The notes under the pieces: model-generated
Database searches by the model: none
Seen by the model: the letters and a program-made list of their open reading frames with translations, nothing else
What the model was told of the DNA's origin: nothing
Made by a program: the position numbers and the translations under genes
In this document: one piece after another, positions 34,252-42,084 of the stretch
Layout of the letters: each line of letters opens with the position of its first letter
How positions within the stretch are numbered: the first letter of the stretch is position 1
DNA from: Planctomycetota bacterium
Lineage (GTDB): Bacteria; Planctomycetota; Phycisphaerae; SM23-33
Reading direction: 5' to 3'
Length of the DNA: 63,719 nucleotides
NCBI GenBank assembly: GCA_022705325.1
Contig: JAKJER010000036.1
Span: 1 to 63,719 of the forward strand

Positions 34252-35822
34252 CAGTCCTTCGGCTCTTCCGCCGCTTCGAGGCGCTTTCGCTTCCGCTCGG
34301 ACAGGTACACCAGAAGCATGCCCAGCTCGTAGAGCAGGTACATGGGGACGGCCAGCAGGAGCTGGGCGGTCGGGTCGGGCGGGGTGAGGATCGCGCAGAC
34401 GATCAGGATGATAACGATCACGTGGCGGCGGTAGTACTTGAGCGTCTCGGGCGAGAGGATGCCGACCTTGTAGAGGATCAGCACCACCAGCGGCATCTGG
34501 AAGGCCAGCCCGAACACCAGCATCATCGTCGACATCAGGGTGATGTGCGAGTCCAGCGTGAGGTTGGTCTCGATCCCCATCCAGTCGTTGAACGAAAACA
34601 GGAAGTACAGCATGGGCCGGGCGGCCACGAACAGGTAGAACATGGCGCCCGCGATGAACAGGGCCGCCGAGAACGGCACGGTCGCCTTGACGTAACGGCG
34701 CTCGTTCTTGTAGAGCCCGGCGGCCACGAACATCCAGAGCTGATAGAAGATCCACGGGGCGGCCAGGACGATCCCCGCGATCAGGGCCACCTTGAAGAAG
34801 ATGGTGAACCCGGTGGTCGCCCCGATGACCATGAGCTTCTGTTCCGGATGCCCCCGGGCGATCTGCACCTGGTTGTAGGGCCAGGCCAGCAGGCTGGTGA
34901 TCATGACCTTGGCGGTGGCGATGGTGACGACCATGGCGATGGCCAGCCCGGCCAGGGCCTTGATGAGCCGCTGGCGAAGCTCTTCGAGGTGTTCGCCCAG
35001 GGTCATCTTGGGCCCGCCCTCCTCGTCGTCGTCCTCGTCTTCGTCGCCGGTCGTCACGTCCGAGGGCGGCTTGGCGGCCAGGGCGGAGGACTCCTGCTCG
35101 CCGGCGTTTTCCGCGGCGGACTCGTCCTGGCTGCCCTCGCCCGTGTAGCCGGACTCGCCCGTGTAGTCGTACTGCTGGTCGGTGCCCTCGCCGGTTCCGT
35201 ACCCGCCCTCGCCGTAGGCGTAGCTCTCGTCGGTGTACTCGCCTTCGCGGTAGCCTTCCTCGTAGGAGTATTCCGCGTCCTGGCCCTCGGTGGTCTCCTC
35301 GACCTGCCCCGCCTGGTCCGGCGGGAGATCGTCGCCGGCTTCGACGCCGTCCATTGCCTCGCCCGCCGGGGCGGCGGTCCGGTCGTCGTCGGCCTCCGCC
35401 TGTTCCTGCGGCTGGTCCTCCGACTGTTCCTGCGGTTGCACGTCGGCGGGCTGCTCTTCGTTCGGTGGGGCGGGCTCGGCCTGGTCCTGCTGGGCCCACG
35501 CCGAGTAATCGCCCTCGCGCTCGCCGATGGCCATCCGGTCGTTCCGGCGAATCCACTCGTCGTATTCGCCCGGTTCGTGGCCGGGAGGCACGTGCTCGTC
35601 GGCCGCCTGGTCCGGCCCGGTCGATGGAGTCGTCGGTTCCTGCGGGGCCTGCTCGTCATCCGGGCCCTGCCCGGGCGCGTCCGCCTGGTCGCCCTGGGGT
35701 TGGATCACTCGCCCCTCGACGTCCATCTGCGGCTCGTCGCCGGCAGGGGACGGACCGGTCGGCTGGGCCTGGTCGTCGGCGCCCTCTTGCCCGTGCGGGT
35801 TGTCGTCTTGTGGTCTGGTCAT
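34251..35822 (-). CDS. tatC: Sec-independent translocase TatC with a long acidic N-terminal extension, 523 aa
   Basis: The last 251 residues are a complete TatC: MTLGEHLEELRQRLIKAL (the conserved cytoplasmic N-terminal helix that helps recognise twin-arginine signals), six hydrophobic segments, and FGLAFQMPLVVLIL and ALLTPPD-like (ICAILTPPDP) motifs. In front lies an extension of 272 residues, extremely rich in Glu, Asp, Gln, Gly and Tyr, with repeats such as EGYREGEYTDESYAYGEGGY; it is probably disordered and cytoplasmic. TatC is usually about 250 residues. The start at 35822 follows a good promoter. Four Tat substrates are encoded in this window. TatA/B genes are not adjacent. Confidence 0.92.
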   Translation of the reverse strand: MTRPQDDNPHGQEGADDQAQPTGPSPAGDEPQMDVEGRVIQPQGDQADAPGQGPDDEQAPQEPTTPSTGPDQAADEHVPPGHEPGEYDEWIRRNDRMAIGEREGDYSAWAQQDQAEPAPPNEEQPADVQPQEQSEDQPQEQAEADDDRTAAPAGEAMDGVEAGDDLPPDQAGQVEETTEGQDAEYSYEEGYREGEYTDESYAYGEGGYGTGEGTDQQYDYTGESGYTGEGSQDESAAENAGEQESSALAAKPPSDVTTGDEDEDDDEEGGPKMTLGEHLEELRQRLIKALAGLAIAMVVTIATAKVMITSLLAWPYNQVQIARGHPEQKLMVIGATTGFTIFFKVALIAGIVLAAPWIFYQLWMFVAAGLYKNERRYVKATVPFSAALFIAGAMFYLFVAARPMLYFLFSFNDWMGIETNLTLDSHITLMSTMMLVFGLAFQMPLVVLILYKVGILSPETLKYYRRHVIVIILIVCAILTPPDPTAQLLLAVPMYLLYELGMLLVYLSERKRKRLEAAEEPKD

Positions 35823-35850
35823 GTCGCTGTTCAAAATCCGAGAACACGGC

Positions 35851-35880
35851 AGTATATCGCGAGGCGGCGGGAAATGTCTA
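35851..35880 (-). promoter_or_regulatory. Promoter for tatC
   Basis: Minus-strand TAGACA and TATACT with an 18-base spacer, about 30 bp before the start at 35822. Confidence 0.45.
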
Positions 35881-36130
35881 TGGCGCCGTTTGTGATCGCG
35901 TTTGTAGTGGCGCCGTAAGGCGTTCGAGTTCGGGGCTGGCCATTGCTTCAAACGCCCTCACGGGCGCACTGCGAACGGGGTCCGGGCTCGCCACGTACGA
36001 TTCGCTATAGCTCTGCGCGCCGTTGGCCGATAACAACGCAGGACCGCCGCGCACGGGCGGCGACGCGGGCCCCGAGAGTGTGACGGCCAGGCGGCGCCGG
36101 ACGGATACGTGCGGCGGAAGGATTTTCCGG

Positions 36131-36355
36131 ATGAACACCAAAACGCTGAGCTTGGTCAAGGACGAGCACAAGTACCTCTTCCGGTATGCCCCGGGCAGCG
36201 AGAACGACCTGGTCGAAGAGATCATTCGCATGGCCGAGGACGACCAGTGCAACCTTGACTGGCTGGACGCGGCTACGCTGAGTTTCCAGGTCGCCCGCAA
36301 CGCGGCCGCGGCGTGCACCCGGACGGTCAAAGCGCCGCAGAAGCATCATCGATGA
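36131..36355 (+). CDS. Small conserved-looking protein of unknown function, 74 aa
   Basis: It reads MNTKTLSLVKDEHKYLFRYA, then an acidic helix ENDLVEEIIRMAEDDQCNLDWLDAATLSF. GGAAGGA precedes the ATG. Its TGA stop overlaps the ATG of the recombinase gene in an ATGA, a sign of translational coupling and of real coding use. No domain was recognised. The tight coupling suggests a functional or regulatory link to the recombinase or simple operon packing. Confidence 0.65.
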   Translation: MNTKTLSLVKDEHKYLFRYAPGSENDLVEEIIRMAEDDQCNLDWLDAATLSFQVARNAAAACTRTVKAPQKHHR

Positions 36356-37368
36356 ACCCGTCACCGGAGGCGAACGTTCCGGAGTTCGCCTTCATCCTGC
36401 GATTCCTGGACTACCTGGACCACGAGCGGAACTTCTCCGCCCATACCCTGCGCGGGTACCAGGCGGACCTGCGCCAGTTCTGCCAGTTCCTTCTGGCGCA
36501 GAAGGCGGCTCCGCCGGGGGCCGCCCTGTCCGCCGACGACCTGCCCCCGCTGGACGGCTGCGACGAGCAGGGACTGTACTCCCTGGTCGTCTCGGCGGGC
36601 CCGGTGGACCTGCGAGCGTACCTGGCCGTGCTGCGCAACAGCGACTACACCAAGACCACGATTGCCCGCAAGCTGGCGTCGCTGCGGAGCTTCTACCGGT
36701 TCCTGATGCGGACGCGCCAGATCGAGGACTCTCCCGCCGCCGTCATCCGCACGCCGCGCCAGGACAAGCGCCTGCCCAAGTGTCTGGACGTGGAGCAGGT
36801 GACGGCGCTGCTGGAGGCCCCGCAGGCGGGCACGTTCCTGGGCGCCCGCGACAGGGCGATCCTGGAGACGATCTACTCCGGCGGGCTGCGAATCAGCGAA
36901 CTGGTGGGCCTGGATGCGGAAGACCTGGACGAGTTCAGCGAGGCCCTCCGCGTGCGGGGCAAGGGCAAGAAGGAACGCCTGGTGCCCCTGGGGGGGCCGG
37001 CGCTGGCGGCGATCGCGGCGTACCTGCCTTTACGCCGACAGACGGGCGTGGGCGAGGGCGGCGCGCTGTTCGTCAACGACGATGGCGGGCGACTGACCGA
37101 CCGGTCCATCCGCCGCCGCCTCGACTACTACCTCCAGGCCTGCGGCATCGACATCCACGTCAGCCCCCACACGCTGAGGCACAGCTTCGCCACGCACATG
37201 CTCAACGCCGGGGCCGACCTCCGCAGCGTGCAGGAACTGCTCGGGCACGCCAGCCTCTCCACCACGCAGATCTACACCCATCTCACCACGCGCCGACTGA
37301 AAGAGGTCTACAACCGGACGCACCCGATGGCGCGGGGCCAGAAACAGAGCCAGCAGCCCAAAGGATAG
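36352..37368 (+). CDS. Tyrosine recombinase XerC/XerD-like, 338 aa
   Basis: The N-terminal SAM-like domain (FLDYLDHERNFSAHTLRGYQADLRQF) is followed by the catalytic domain. The catalytic set is complete: Arg180 (GGLRISE), Lys204 (GKGKKER), His273 and Arg276 (HTLRHSF), His299 (LLGHAS) and the nucleophile Tyr308 (TTQIYTH). It should resolve chromosome dimers at a dif-like site with a partner recombinase. No att sites or cargo flank it, so an integrase role is unlikely. The start overlaps the stop of the 74-residue protein. XerC and XerD cannot be told apart here. Confidence 0.92.
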   Translation: MNPSPEANVPEFAFILRFLDYLDHERNFSAHTLRGYQADLRQFCQFLLAQKAAPPGAALSADDLPPLDGCDEQGLYSLVVSAGPVDLRAYLAVLRNSDYTKTTIARKLASLRSFYRFLMRTRQIEDSPAAVIRTPRQDKRLPKCLDVEQVTALLEAPQAGTFLGARDRAILETIYSGGLRISELVGLDAEDLDEFSEALRVRGKGKKERLVPLGGPALAAIAAYLPLRRQTGVGEGGALFVNDDGGRLTDRSIRRRLDYYLQACGIDIHVSPHTLRHSFATHMLNAGADLRSVQELLGHASLSTTQIYTHLTTRRLKEVYNRTHPMARGQKQSQQPKG

Positions 37369-37426
37369 ACGGGGGAAGTCGCGTAATTCGGGAGACGTGG
37401 TCCTTCGGCGCCGCGCGGCCCGCCGC

Positions 37427-38146
37427 TTACCAGGCCAGGTCCTTCTCGCGCCTGGCGTGACTGTAGCTGATCAGCCCCTCGGTCACCTGACGCTGGGCCA
37501 GGTCCTCGGCCCGGTCCTGGGCGTCGCCGACCGCCTGCTGCACTTCCAGACGATAGTGCTCCATCTGCTCGCGGCTCAACCGCCTGGGAATCTCGATGGG
37601 CGTGAGGAACACGCAGCGGCAGGCGCTGAATGGCCGGGGCAGGATGGTCCGGTCCCAGTTGCGGATGCGCTTGGGGCGACAGGCGGCGAACGCGCAGGGG
37701 ACGATCGGGATGCCCATTCGGCTGGCCAGGAAGATCGCGCCCATCTGCACCTCGTGACGCGGGCCCTTCGGGCCGTCGGGCGTTATGGCCAGGTGCAGAC
37801 CCGGGTGGGCCGTCATCATGTCGCGAACGGCCCGCGCTCCGTTGCGAGTGGACGAGCCGCGGAAGGTCGTCCCGCCCATGAACTCCATGATCTGGGCGAT
37901 AATGTCCCCGTCGCGATGCGTGCTGATGAGCATGCCGAAGCCCTGGTTTGCGTAGGTCTGAGCGGACAGCAGCAGGCACTCGTGCCAGAGGAGGTACAGG
38001 CCCCGACTCTTGCGGCGAGAGGGCAGGGCATCGTCGCCCTCGAAGTACACCCACACGTCCAGCGTGCCCAGCCACAGCCGCAGGAACCACGTGCCCAGCA
38101 GGCTGATCAGGCGAATGACCACGGGATGGTAGATATTCAGTCTCAT
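37427..38146 (-). CDS. DUF374 lysophospholipid acyltransferase-family protein, 239 aa
   Basis: The DUF374 family (PF04028) of the PlsC-like acyltransferase clan. The N-terminal hydrophobic stretch (VVIRLISLLGTWFLRLWLG) may anchor the protein. LYLLWHECLLLSAQTYA carries the His of the diverged active-site motif, and LISTHRDGDIIAQIM, RGSSTRNGARAV and LAITPDGPKGPRHEVQMG are family hallmarks. It probably transfers an acyl chain to a lipid at the inner membrane; related proteins act on lipid A-type or other lipids. Its neighbour at 38217 is a paralogue. Confidence 0.88.
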   Translation of the reverse strand: MRLNIYHPVVIRLISLLGTWFLRLWLGTLDVWVYFEGDDALPSRRKSRGLYLLWHECLLLSAQTYANQGFGMLISTHRDGDIIAQIMEFMGGTTFRGSSTRNGARAVRDMMTAHPGLHLAITPDGPKGPRHEVQMGAIFLASRMGIPIVPCAFAACRPKRIRNWDRTILPRPFSACRCVFLTPIEIPRRLSREQMEHYRLEVQQAVGDAQDRAEDLAQRQVTEGLISYSHARREKDLAW

Positions 38147-38216
38147 GGAAGCCGGGTGGCATTCTACTTCGGCCGCGCGAGAACTTGAAGCGCCCAGCCG
38201 GCCGAGAAAGACGTCC

Positions 38217-38924
38217 TCACGCTCGCCGGACCCCGGAGAGCCCCGTCAGCTTCCGGTCTCCCCGCTCTGTCGCCGCCAGCCTTTCGGCCTGCCGCTGCAC
38301 GGCCTCCATGGCCGCCTGCACCGTCTGGCGCCAGGTCTCGATCCCCTCGCGGTCCAGGCCGTCGGGCACGCGAATCGCCGGACCCAGCACGCCGCGCCCG
38401 ACGGAGAACGGGCGAGGGACGGCTGTGCGGTCCCAACTGTGCGCCCGCCACGGGCGGTCGAACGCGAACCCGACCGGGAAGATCGACATGCCGCTGCGGC
38501 TGGCCAGGTACACCGCGCCCGCCTGTACGACCCGCCGCGGCCCGCGGGGGCCGTCGGGCGTGATCGCCAAATGCGTGTCGCGCGACGCCAGCAGCATCCG
38601 GCGCAGGGCGGCGGCGCCCCCGCGAGTGGTCGAGCCGCGAATCGCCCTGCCGCCCAGACATGCCAGCGTCTGGGCGATCAACTCCCCGTCGCGATGCGTG
38701 CTGATCAGCATGGCCAGCCGCTCCCGGGCGTGCGTGTAAGCCGGCAGCAGCAGGTGCTCGTGCCAGAAGAGATAGATGCCGGGACGCCGCCGGTTGCACG
38801 GCAGGTCCTCCGGGCGGGGCACGTCGAAGCCAAGCCGCAGCGTCCGCATCCACAGGCGGATCAGAAACGAGCCGATCAGCGCCGCGGCGCGGACGGCGAC
38901 AGGATGTGTCAGGCGAATCCTCAT
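38217..38924 (-). CDS. DUF374 lysophospholipid acyltransferase-family protein, second copy, 235 aa
   Basis: The same motif order as the gene at 37427: LFWHEHLLLPAYTHA, LISTHRDGELIAQTL, RGSTTRGGAAAL, LAITPDGPRGPRRVVQAG. The two are tandem, in the same direction and 70 bp apart, so they arose by an old duplication and now differ at many positions. Two acyltransferases in a row may act on successive acylation steps of one lipid. The substrate is not known. Confidence 0.88.
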   Translation of the reverse strand: MRIRLTHPVAVRAAALIGSFLIRLWMRTLRLGFDVPRPEDLPCNRRRPGIYLFWHEHLLLPAYTHARERLAMLISTHRDGELIAQTLACLGGRAIRGSTTRGGAAALRRMLLASRDTHLAITPDGPRGPRRVVQAGAVYLASRSGMSIFPVGFAFDRPWRAHSWDRTAVPRPFSVGRGVLGPAIRVPDGLDREGIETWRQTVQAAMEAVQRQAERLAATERGDRKLTGLSGVRRA

Positions 38925-38988
38925 CGGCGGGTCGAGATTGTAGCCCCTCGACGCGAGACCGCCAAATAAAAGCGAAGCGATCCGGGCC

Positions 38989-39017
38989 TTGCTTTCGCGC
39001 GACCGTCATACCATAAT
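38989..39017 (+). promoter_or_regulatory. Promoter for the TPR-like lipoprotein gene
   Basis: TTGCTT and CATAAT with a 17-base spacer, about 45 bp before the start at 39064. Confidence 0.45.
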
Positions 39018-39063
39018 GGTTAGAAATCTTGACTTGACAATAGCCTATGGAAGGAGTCCGGCA

Positions 39064-40041
39064 ATGACGCGCACAGGGTTCTGGACTGGGATGCTCTGCG
39101 TAACAGCAGGATGGGTGCTCGCCGGTTGCGATCAACCTCCCGCTCCCCCGCGAACGGCCGACGGCCGCAGCGTCAAGAGCGTACAGGTCGCCGACGCCAC
39201 CTCGCCCGAAGGCCAGGCCGTCACCACCCTGGAGACCGCCAGGGTGAACTACAAGTACCGCCTGACGGTGCTGGGCGGTTACTACAACCGCATCGGAAAC
39301 GCCAACAAGCTCGTCTGGACCCAGAACGAGTTGAAGAACCTCGATACCGCCCACACGTTCTCCTGGGCGGGCATCGGCGAGGTGATTCCGCCCGAGGGCG
39401 AGTCGGTCGAGAACGCCGACGAGCGAATCCTCGCCGAGTTCGCCGTCGGCGCCCGAAAGCAGTACCTCAAGGCCCTGGACACCCTGATCGACTTCTACGA
39501 GCGGACCGACAACACCTTCCGCCAACGCCTGGCCGTGAACATCAAGAAGCGATTCGACCCGGTCCACACCTATATGTACTATATGGAGGCCGAGGTCCCG
39601 CCGGCCGACCTCAAGCCCATTGAGGTCATCCCGGAGGCCAACGCGATGTACGACAAGGCCTACGATCTCTACCGCTCGGGGAAGATCCTTCCGGCCGTCA
39701 CCGACTACAAGAAGGAGCGCCAGGCCCTGCTGCTGTTCAAGGAACTGGTCCGCACGTATCCCCAGAGCGACAAGATCGCCCTGTCGGCCTACCACATCGG
39801 CGAGATCCTCAAGGAGTACTTCGACGAGGACCTGCGGGCCGTGCAGTGGTACGAGCGGGCCTGGCAGTGGGCCCCCAACATCACCAAACCCGCGCGGTTC
39901 CAGGCGGCGACCGTCTACGACTATCGCCTGCAGGACAAGGCCAAGGCCGTCGAACTGTATCGTGCCGCCATCCAGCACGAGCAGTTCAACCAGAGCAACG
40001 TCGGCTTCGCCCACCAGCGGATCCGGGCCCTGACACAGTAG
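39064..40041 (+). CDS. Lipoprotein with TPR-like C-terminal half, 325 aa
   Basis: A lipoprotein signal (MTRTGFWTGMLCVTAGWVLAGC) puts the acylated Cys at residue 22. The C-terminal half has helical pairs resembling tetratricopeptide repeats (KERQALLLFKELVRTYPQSDKIALSAYHIGEIL, then DLRAVQWYERAWQWAPNI). This resembles outer-membrane or periplasmic scaffold lipoproteins, though no specific family is claimed. GGAAGGAG precedes the ATG. It is followed after 212 bp by the DUF4159 gene. Confidence 0.82.
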   Translation: MTRTGFWTGMLCVTAGWVLAGCDQPPAPPRTADGRSVKSVQVADATSPEGQAVTTLETARVNYKYRLTVLGGYYNRIGNANKLVWTQNELKNLDTAHTFSWAGIGEVIPPEGESVENADERILAEFAVGARKQYLKALDTLIDFYERTDNTFRQRLAVNIKKRFDPVHTYMYYMEAEVPPADLKPIEVIPEANAMYDKAYDLYRSGKILPAVTDYKKERQALLLFKELVRTYPQSDKIALSAYHIGEILKEYFDEDLRAVQWYERAWQWAPNITKPARFQAATVYDYRLQDKAKAVELYRAAIQHEQFNQSNVGFAHQRIRALTQ

Positions 40042-40253
40042 AATCGCCTGTTTTTTTCTATTGCATCGAGCGAGGTCGAGTACAATATAAACGGCCGCGC
40101 AGGGGGTCTGTCCAGGCCCCGCAATGGCGGCTTCGGCGATGCGTTTCGCCTGATGAAAGGACGAATGTCCGCAAAGCGCCGGGCGGGATGTGGTCGATAA
40201 CATCACAAGGCGCCCGCCGGGCGTGAGATGGCCTTGGGCCAGAGGAGCGCAAT

Positions 40254-41750
40254 ATGTCCACCGCGACGCGAACCCTTTTGTGCACGTTGCTTGCCTGCTT
40301 CCTGCTGTTGTGCTTCACCCTGCCGGCGGTTGCGGAATGGGAGAACCCCAAGGCGAAGATCCCGCCCCAGGCCAAGCCCCAGCGCCGCGGCGCAGGCGAG
40401 GGCATCCCGCCGTTGCCCCTGCCGGCTACTCCCATCCGCCGCAGCGAGAAGAAGCGCCAGCCGGCCCCGCCGGCCCTGGTCGGGATGATCAACTTCTCCG
40501 ACCCCACCGCCAAGTTCCCCACCACGCAGATCGACGTCGAGCGGCTGATGAGCTACGCCAATCACCGCCTCAAGATCCACTATCGCTTCCAGCAGATGTC
40601 GTTGGAGAAGTTCTCGTTCAACCCGCGAGAGATTCCCCTGCTCTACATCACCGGCTGGACGCCGCTGCCCAAGCTGTCGGACACGATGATCGAGCAGCTG
40701 CGGCGCTATCTCTATGACGGCGGGACCCTGGTCTTCCACGCTCAGTGCGGGCGACAGGAATTCCGAGACACCGCCCGGCGCGAGATCGCCCGCATCTTCC
40801 CCGACCGCCAACTCGCCCCGATCGACACCGACAGCCCCCTCTATCACGCCTACTTCAACGTCGAGCAGATGCGGGTCCGCGAGGACGACAAGCCCTTCAA
40901 GACCATGCCCCCGTATCTCGAGTGCGTCTACCTGGGCTGCCGTCCGGCGATCGTCTACTCGCCCATCGACCTCAACTGCGGCTGGGACGTCGTCAACAAC
41001 CCCATCCAGGGCGGCATCCTCTATCACCAGGACGACGCGCTGGCCCTGGGCGTGAACATCATCACCACCACGCTGGCCAACTTCCAGTACGCCCACGCCT
41101 TCGGCACGGAGAAGATCTACCACCAGCAGGGCCAGAAGACCCGTGACCAGCTCGTGATCGCCCAGGTGCAGCACAGCGGCGACTGGGACCCCACGCCCCA
41201 CGCCCTGCCCAACCTGATGAAGTACATCCAGAAGAACACCACCCTCAGCGTCCAGTTCAAGCGAGAGACCGTCTCGCTGGCCCAGGTGGACATCTTCAAG
41301 CACCCGGTGCTGTACATGACCGGCCTGCGGGATTTCGCCCTCAAACCCGACGAGGTCAAGCAGCTCCGGACGTACCTCTCCAGCGGCGGCGTCCTCATCG
41401 CGGACGCCGCGGCCGGGCACGCCGCCTTCGACGTGGCCTTCAAGCGCGAGATCAAGAAGGTCCTGCCCAACTCCGAGTTGGAGACCCTGCCCCTGGACAA
41501 CCCGGTCTACCAGATGCCCTATGGCATCAAGGCCGTGGACTACACCGAGATCGTCAAGGCCCAGGACCCCACCCTCAACGCCCCGGTGCTCATGGGCATC
41601 AAGATCGACGGGCAGCTTGCCGTCGTCTACTCGCCCTTCAGCCTCTCCAACGGCTGGGAGCAGTTGGGCTTCGCCTACAACCGTGGCTACAGCAACGAGG
41701 ACGCCCTCCGTCTGGGCGTCAACGTGCTCTCCTTCGCTCTGACACACTAA
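40254..41750 (+). CDS. Exported protein with two DUF4159 domains, 498 aa
   Basis: A signal peptide (TLLCTLLACFLLLCFTLPAVA) is followed by two DUF4159-type modules (PF13709). Each has the pattern of a position-counting line such as PLLYITGW or PVLYMTGL, then a helix and GGTLVFHAQCG or GGVLIADAAAG, and a later IVYSP or VVYSP stretch with GWDVV or GWEQL. The duplicated module is unusual; the domain fold resembles ThuA or class I glutamine-amidotransferase-like domains but no catalytic residues are assigned. A strong intrinsic terminator follows. AGAGGAG precedes the start. Confidence 0.85.
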   Translation: MSTATRTLLCTLLACFLLLCFTLPAVAEWENPKAKIPPQAKPQRRGAGEGIPPLPLPATPIRRSEKKRQPAPPALVGMINFSDPTAKFPTTQIDVERLMSYANHRLKIHYRFQQMSLEKFSFNPREIPLLYITGWTPLPKLSDTMIEQLRRYLYDGGTLVFHAQCGRQEFRDTARREIARIFPDRQLAPIDTDSPLYHAYFNVEQMRVREDDKPFKTMPPYLECVYLGCRPAIVYSPIDLNCGWDVVNNPIQGGILYHQDDALALGVNIITTTLANFQYAHAFGTEKIYHQQGQKTRDQLVIAQVQHSGDWDPTPHALPNLMKYIQKNTTLSVQFKRETVSLAQVDIFKHPVLYMTGLRDFALKPDEVKQLRTYLSSGGVLIADAAAGHAAFDVAFKREIKKVLPNSELETLPLDNPVYQMPYGIKAVDYTEIVKAQDPTLNAPVLMGIKIDGQLAVVYSPFSLSNGWEQLGFAYNRGYSNEDALRLGVNVLSFALTH

Positions 41751-41774
41751 TCGGCGCTGCCGCCCAAGACGAGC

Positions 41775-41804
41775 GAACCCCGCCTCCGGGCGGGGTTCTT
41801 TTTT
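41775..41804 (+). terminator. Intrinsic terminator after the DUF4159 gene
   Basis: A 10-bp stem GAACCCCGCC/GGCGGGGTTC with a four-base loop is followed by six T residues. Confidence 0.9.
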
Positions 41805-41839
41805 GACCGCGGCGAGTCCGGCAGGCCGCTTCGGCCAGC

Positions 41840-41918
41840 AAAAAAAACGGCCGGTGAGGGAAAGGAGGACAACCTCACCGGCCGGAGGGGCTTCGGGATG
41901 GCCCCTCGCGCTCGCTCT
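41840..41918 (-). ncRNA. Candidate anti-Shine-Dalgarno hairpin RNA, unlinked fourth copy
   Basis: On the minus strand the RNA would start near 41918, 7 bases past the -10 box. A first hairpin has stem GAGGGGC/GCCCCTC (41901-41907 with 41885-41891). The second is a perfect 12-bp hairpin CGGCCGGTGAGG/CCTCACCGGCCG (41873-41884 with 41848-41859) with the loop TTGTCCTCCTTTC, followed by eight T residues. The loop again carries CTCCTTTC, here in the terminator hairpin itself. The predicted RNA is about 79 nt. It matches the three units at 9.1-9.5 kb in loop and terminator layout but not in stem sequence. Confidence 0.6.
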
Positions 41919-41924
41919 ACATGC

Positions 41925-41954
41925 AATATAGGCCGCAAGAATGGGCGGGATCAA
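41925..41954 (-). promoter_or_regulatory. Promoter for the fourth small-RNA copy
   Basis: Minus-strand TTGATC and TATATT with an 18-base spacer, placed directly upstream of the hairpins. Confidence 0.55.
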
Positions 41955-42084
41955 TCAGGTGTTTCCCTGAGGTGCTTTCCGCCCAATCCGCCCCAATCGT
42001 GACGAACCGTCAAGCCCCCCGGCAGGTCTTCCTTGTATTTCGCCCCTGTCGCGCGAAGAATGGGGTGTCTGCAAGGAGAAGGCG

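Noticed and set aside
32845..35556. A 903-codon form of the TPR protein
   Set aside because: The extra upstream part overlaps tatC and gives low-complexity Arg/Gly/Pro sequence; TPR units start at the ATG at 34095.
36352..37368. Integrase of a mobile island
   Set aside because: No attachment repeats, tRNA or mobile cargo flank the gene; its length and motifs fit a housekeeping Xer protein.
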